From Alistipes sp. (GTDB lineage: Bacteria; Bacteroidota; Bacteroidia; Bacteroidales; Rikenellaceae): a stretch of DNA of 6,341 bases. The stretch spans positions 1 through 6,341 of the forward strand of contig JAFOXS010000190.1 of assembly GCA_017391665.1 (NCBI GenBank). The letters run 5' to 3'. This document shows positions 5,378-6,341 of this stretch, in pieces (position 1 is the stretch's first letter; the number at the start of each line of letters is the position of its first letter). The position numbers and the translations under genes were made by a program. The notes below the pieces were generated by a model that ran no database searches, was not told the DNA's origin, and saw only the letters and a list, made by a program, of their open reading frames with translations.

Positions 5378-6289
5378 ATGGATCAACCCAAAATAGAGAG
5401 AATGCTGCGTCTGATGAAGATGCTCACGGCCAACACATCCTACACCGTAGATGAGATGGCTGAGTGCCTTGCTATGTCACGACGCACCATATACAGATAT
5501 ATCGACACCTTCCGTGAGGCTGGCTTTGTAATCAAGAAGAGCGACAACTACATACGCCTTGACAAGGAGTCGCCACACTTCAAGGATATCTCGCAACTCG
5601 TCCACTTCACCGAGGAGGAGGCCGTGATTCTGAAGCGCGCCATCGAGAGCATCGACGACACGAATATGCTCAAGCAGAACCTCAAGCGCAAACTCTACTC
5701 CGTTTACGACAATAAGATTCTGGCCGACACCATCGTGCGAGGCAACAACGCCGCCACGGTGCATGCCCTTATTGAGGCCATCGAGAGTGAGCAGCAGGTT
5801 ATCCTGCACGACTACCGTTCATCACACGGCGGCGTGGTGCGTGACCGTCGGGTAGAACCTTTTGCCTTCACTACTAACTACGTGCAGGTGTGGTGCTACG
5901 ACACCGAGAGCCACTCGTGCAAACTCTTCAAACTTTCGCGCATCACATCCGTAGAGATTCTAAACCAGCCGTGGCAGCATAATGCCGATCATCGCAAGGG
6001 TCATATTGATATCTTCCGTATGAATGGCGAGAAGCGCCATCGTATCCGTCTGGAGCTGGGTATGCTCTCGCGCAACCTTTTGCTGGAGGAGTATCCTCTT
6101 GCCGAAGAGCACATTACCGCAATTGACGCAGAGCATTGGCTTCTCGACACCGAGGTAGCTTCGTATGCCGGCGTAGGGCGCTTTGTGGTGGGACTGATGG
6201 ACGACATCCGCATCATCGACACCCCCGAACTGGAGGAATATCTGGCTGGATATGTTACCCGCTATTGGCCACAAGCCACAGAAAAGTAG
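5378..6289 (+). CDS. HTH/WYL-domain transcriptional regulator (YafY-like)
   Basis: This 303-residue protein has the standard YafY/PafBC-like layout. An N-terminal DeoR-type winged HTH (about 3-62) contains YTVDEMAECLAMSRRTIYRYIDTFREAGF (22-50), where SRRTIYRYIDTFREAG is the recognition region. A linking helix pair follows (about 78-130). The WYL domain (about 135-200) includes YRSSHGG and FKLSRITSVEIL (184-195). A C-terminal WCX-type domain (about 215-290) ends the protein. WYL proteins are cytoplasmic DNA-binding regulators whose WYL domain senses a ligand, often nucleic acid or nucleotide, in DNA-damage or phage-defence contexts; the ligand here is unknown. The Trp-Tyr-Leu triad is not conserved: the equivalent strand reads YVQVWCYD (168-175). 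The ATG at 5378 is needed to keep the first HTH helix, yet lies 13 bp after a terminator, so the mRNA has a very short leader or none. No defence gene is visible beside it. Confidence 0.92.
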   Translation: MDQPKIERMLRLMKMLTANTSYTVDEMAECLAMSRRTIYRYIDTFREAGFVIKKSDNYIRLDKESPHFKDISQLVHFTEEEAVILKRAIESIDDTNMLKQNLKRKLYSVYDNKILADTIVRGNNAATVHALIEAIESEQQVILHDYRSSHGGVVRDRRVEPFAFTTNYVQVWCYDTESHSCKLFKLSRITSVEILNQPWQHNADHRKGHIDIFRMNGEKRHRIRLELGMLSRNLLLEEYPLAEEHITAIDAEHWLLDTEVASYAGVGRFVVGLMDDIRIIDTPELEEYLAGYVTRYWPQATEK

Positions 6290-6341
6290 GGTCGTAAACT
6301 CCACATTCAACCCAAACAAGGGCATTTCCAAGAAAAAATCA

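Noticed and set aside
6290..6341. Final 52 bases
   Set aside because: No terminator hairpin, start of a gene or promoter match could be recognised.

Overview
The window looks like ordinary chromosome of a member of the Bacteroidota (Bacteroidales). The evidence is a BlaI/BlaR-type regulatory pair in the form common there, promoters of the Bacteroidota type (a TTG element, 20 bp, then TAnnTTTG), AT-rich leaders without Shine-Dalgarno sequences, and a DnaA and a WYL regulator of the kind seen in that phylum. A Rikenellaceae/Alistipes-like source is possible, but I cannot establish genus from sequence alone. I see no mobile element, phage gene, CRISPR array, tRNA or rRNA.

The left half is read leftward. 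At the very edge (1-106) are the first 35 codons of a BlaR1/MecR1-like M56 membrane metallopeptidase. Just upstream in the same operon is its BlaI/MecI-type repressor (136-513). The repressor has a well-formed promoter at 637-667, with two tandem palindromes (643-664 and 666-681) lying in the spacer and over the upstream element. That is the arrangement expected for autorepression. A strong intrinsic terminator (732-763) separates this unit from a full-length phosphoglucomutase/phosphomannomutase (784-2529), which has its own promoter at 2586-2616.

A 355-bp intergenic stretch (2530-2884) then divides the divergent mutase from dnaA. It is very AT-rich and holds one good DnaA box (2714-2722), a possible 20-codon upstream ORF and an AT palindrome. 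dnaA (2885-4297) is complete and is followed after 78 bp by a gene for an exported TolB-like six-repeat beta-propeller protein (4376-5308). No terminator lies between them, so read-through from dnaA is plausible. An intrinsic terminator (5327-5364) closes that unit. Only 13 bp later begins a complete WYL-domain transcription regulator (5378-6289). The last 52 bases hold nothing recognisable.

The genes do not form one pathway: a signal-responsive repressor/sensor operon, a sugar-phosphate enzyme, the replication initiator, an exported propeller protein and a regulator. I did not find a clearly new system. The most useful observations are the operator/promoter architecture of the blaI-like operon, an unusual base-contacting motif in DnaA, and a terminator arm that could also pair with the start codon of the WYL gene.
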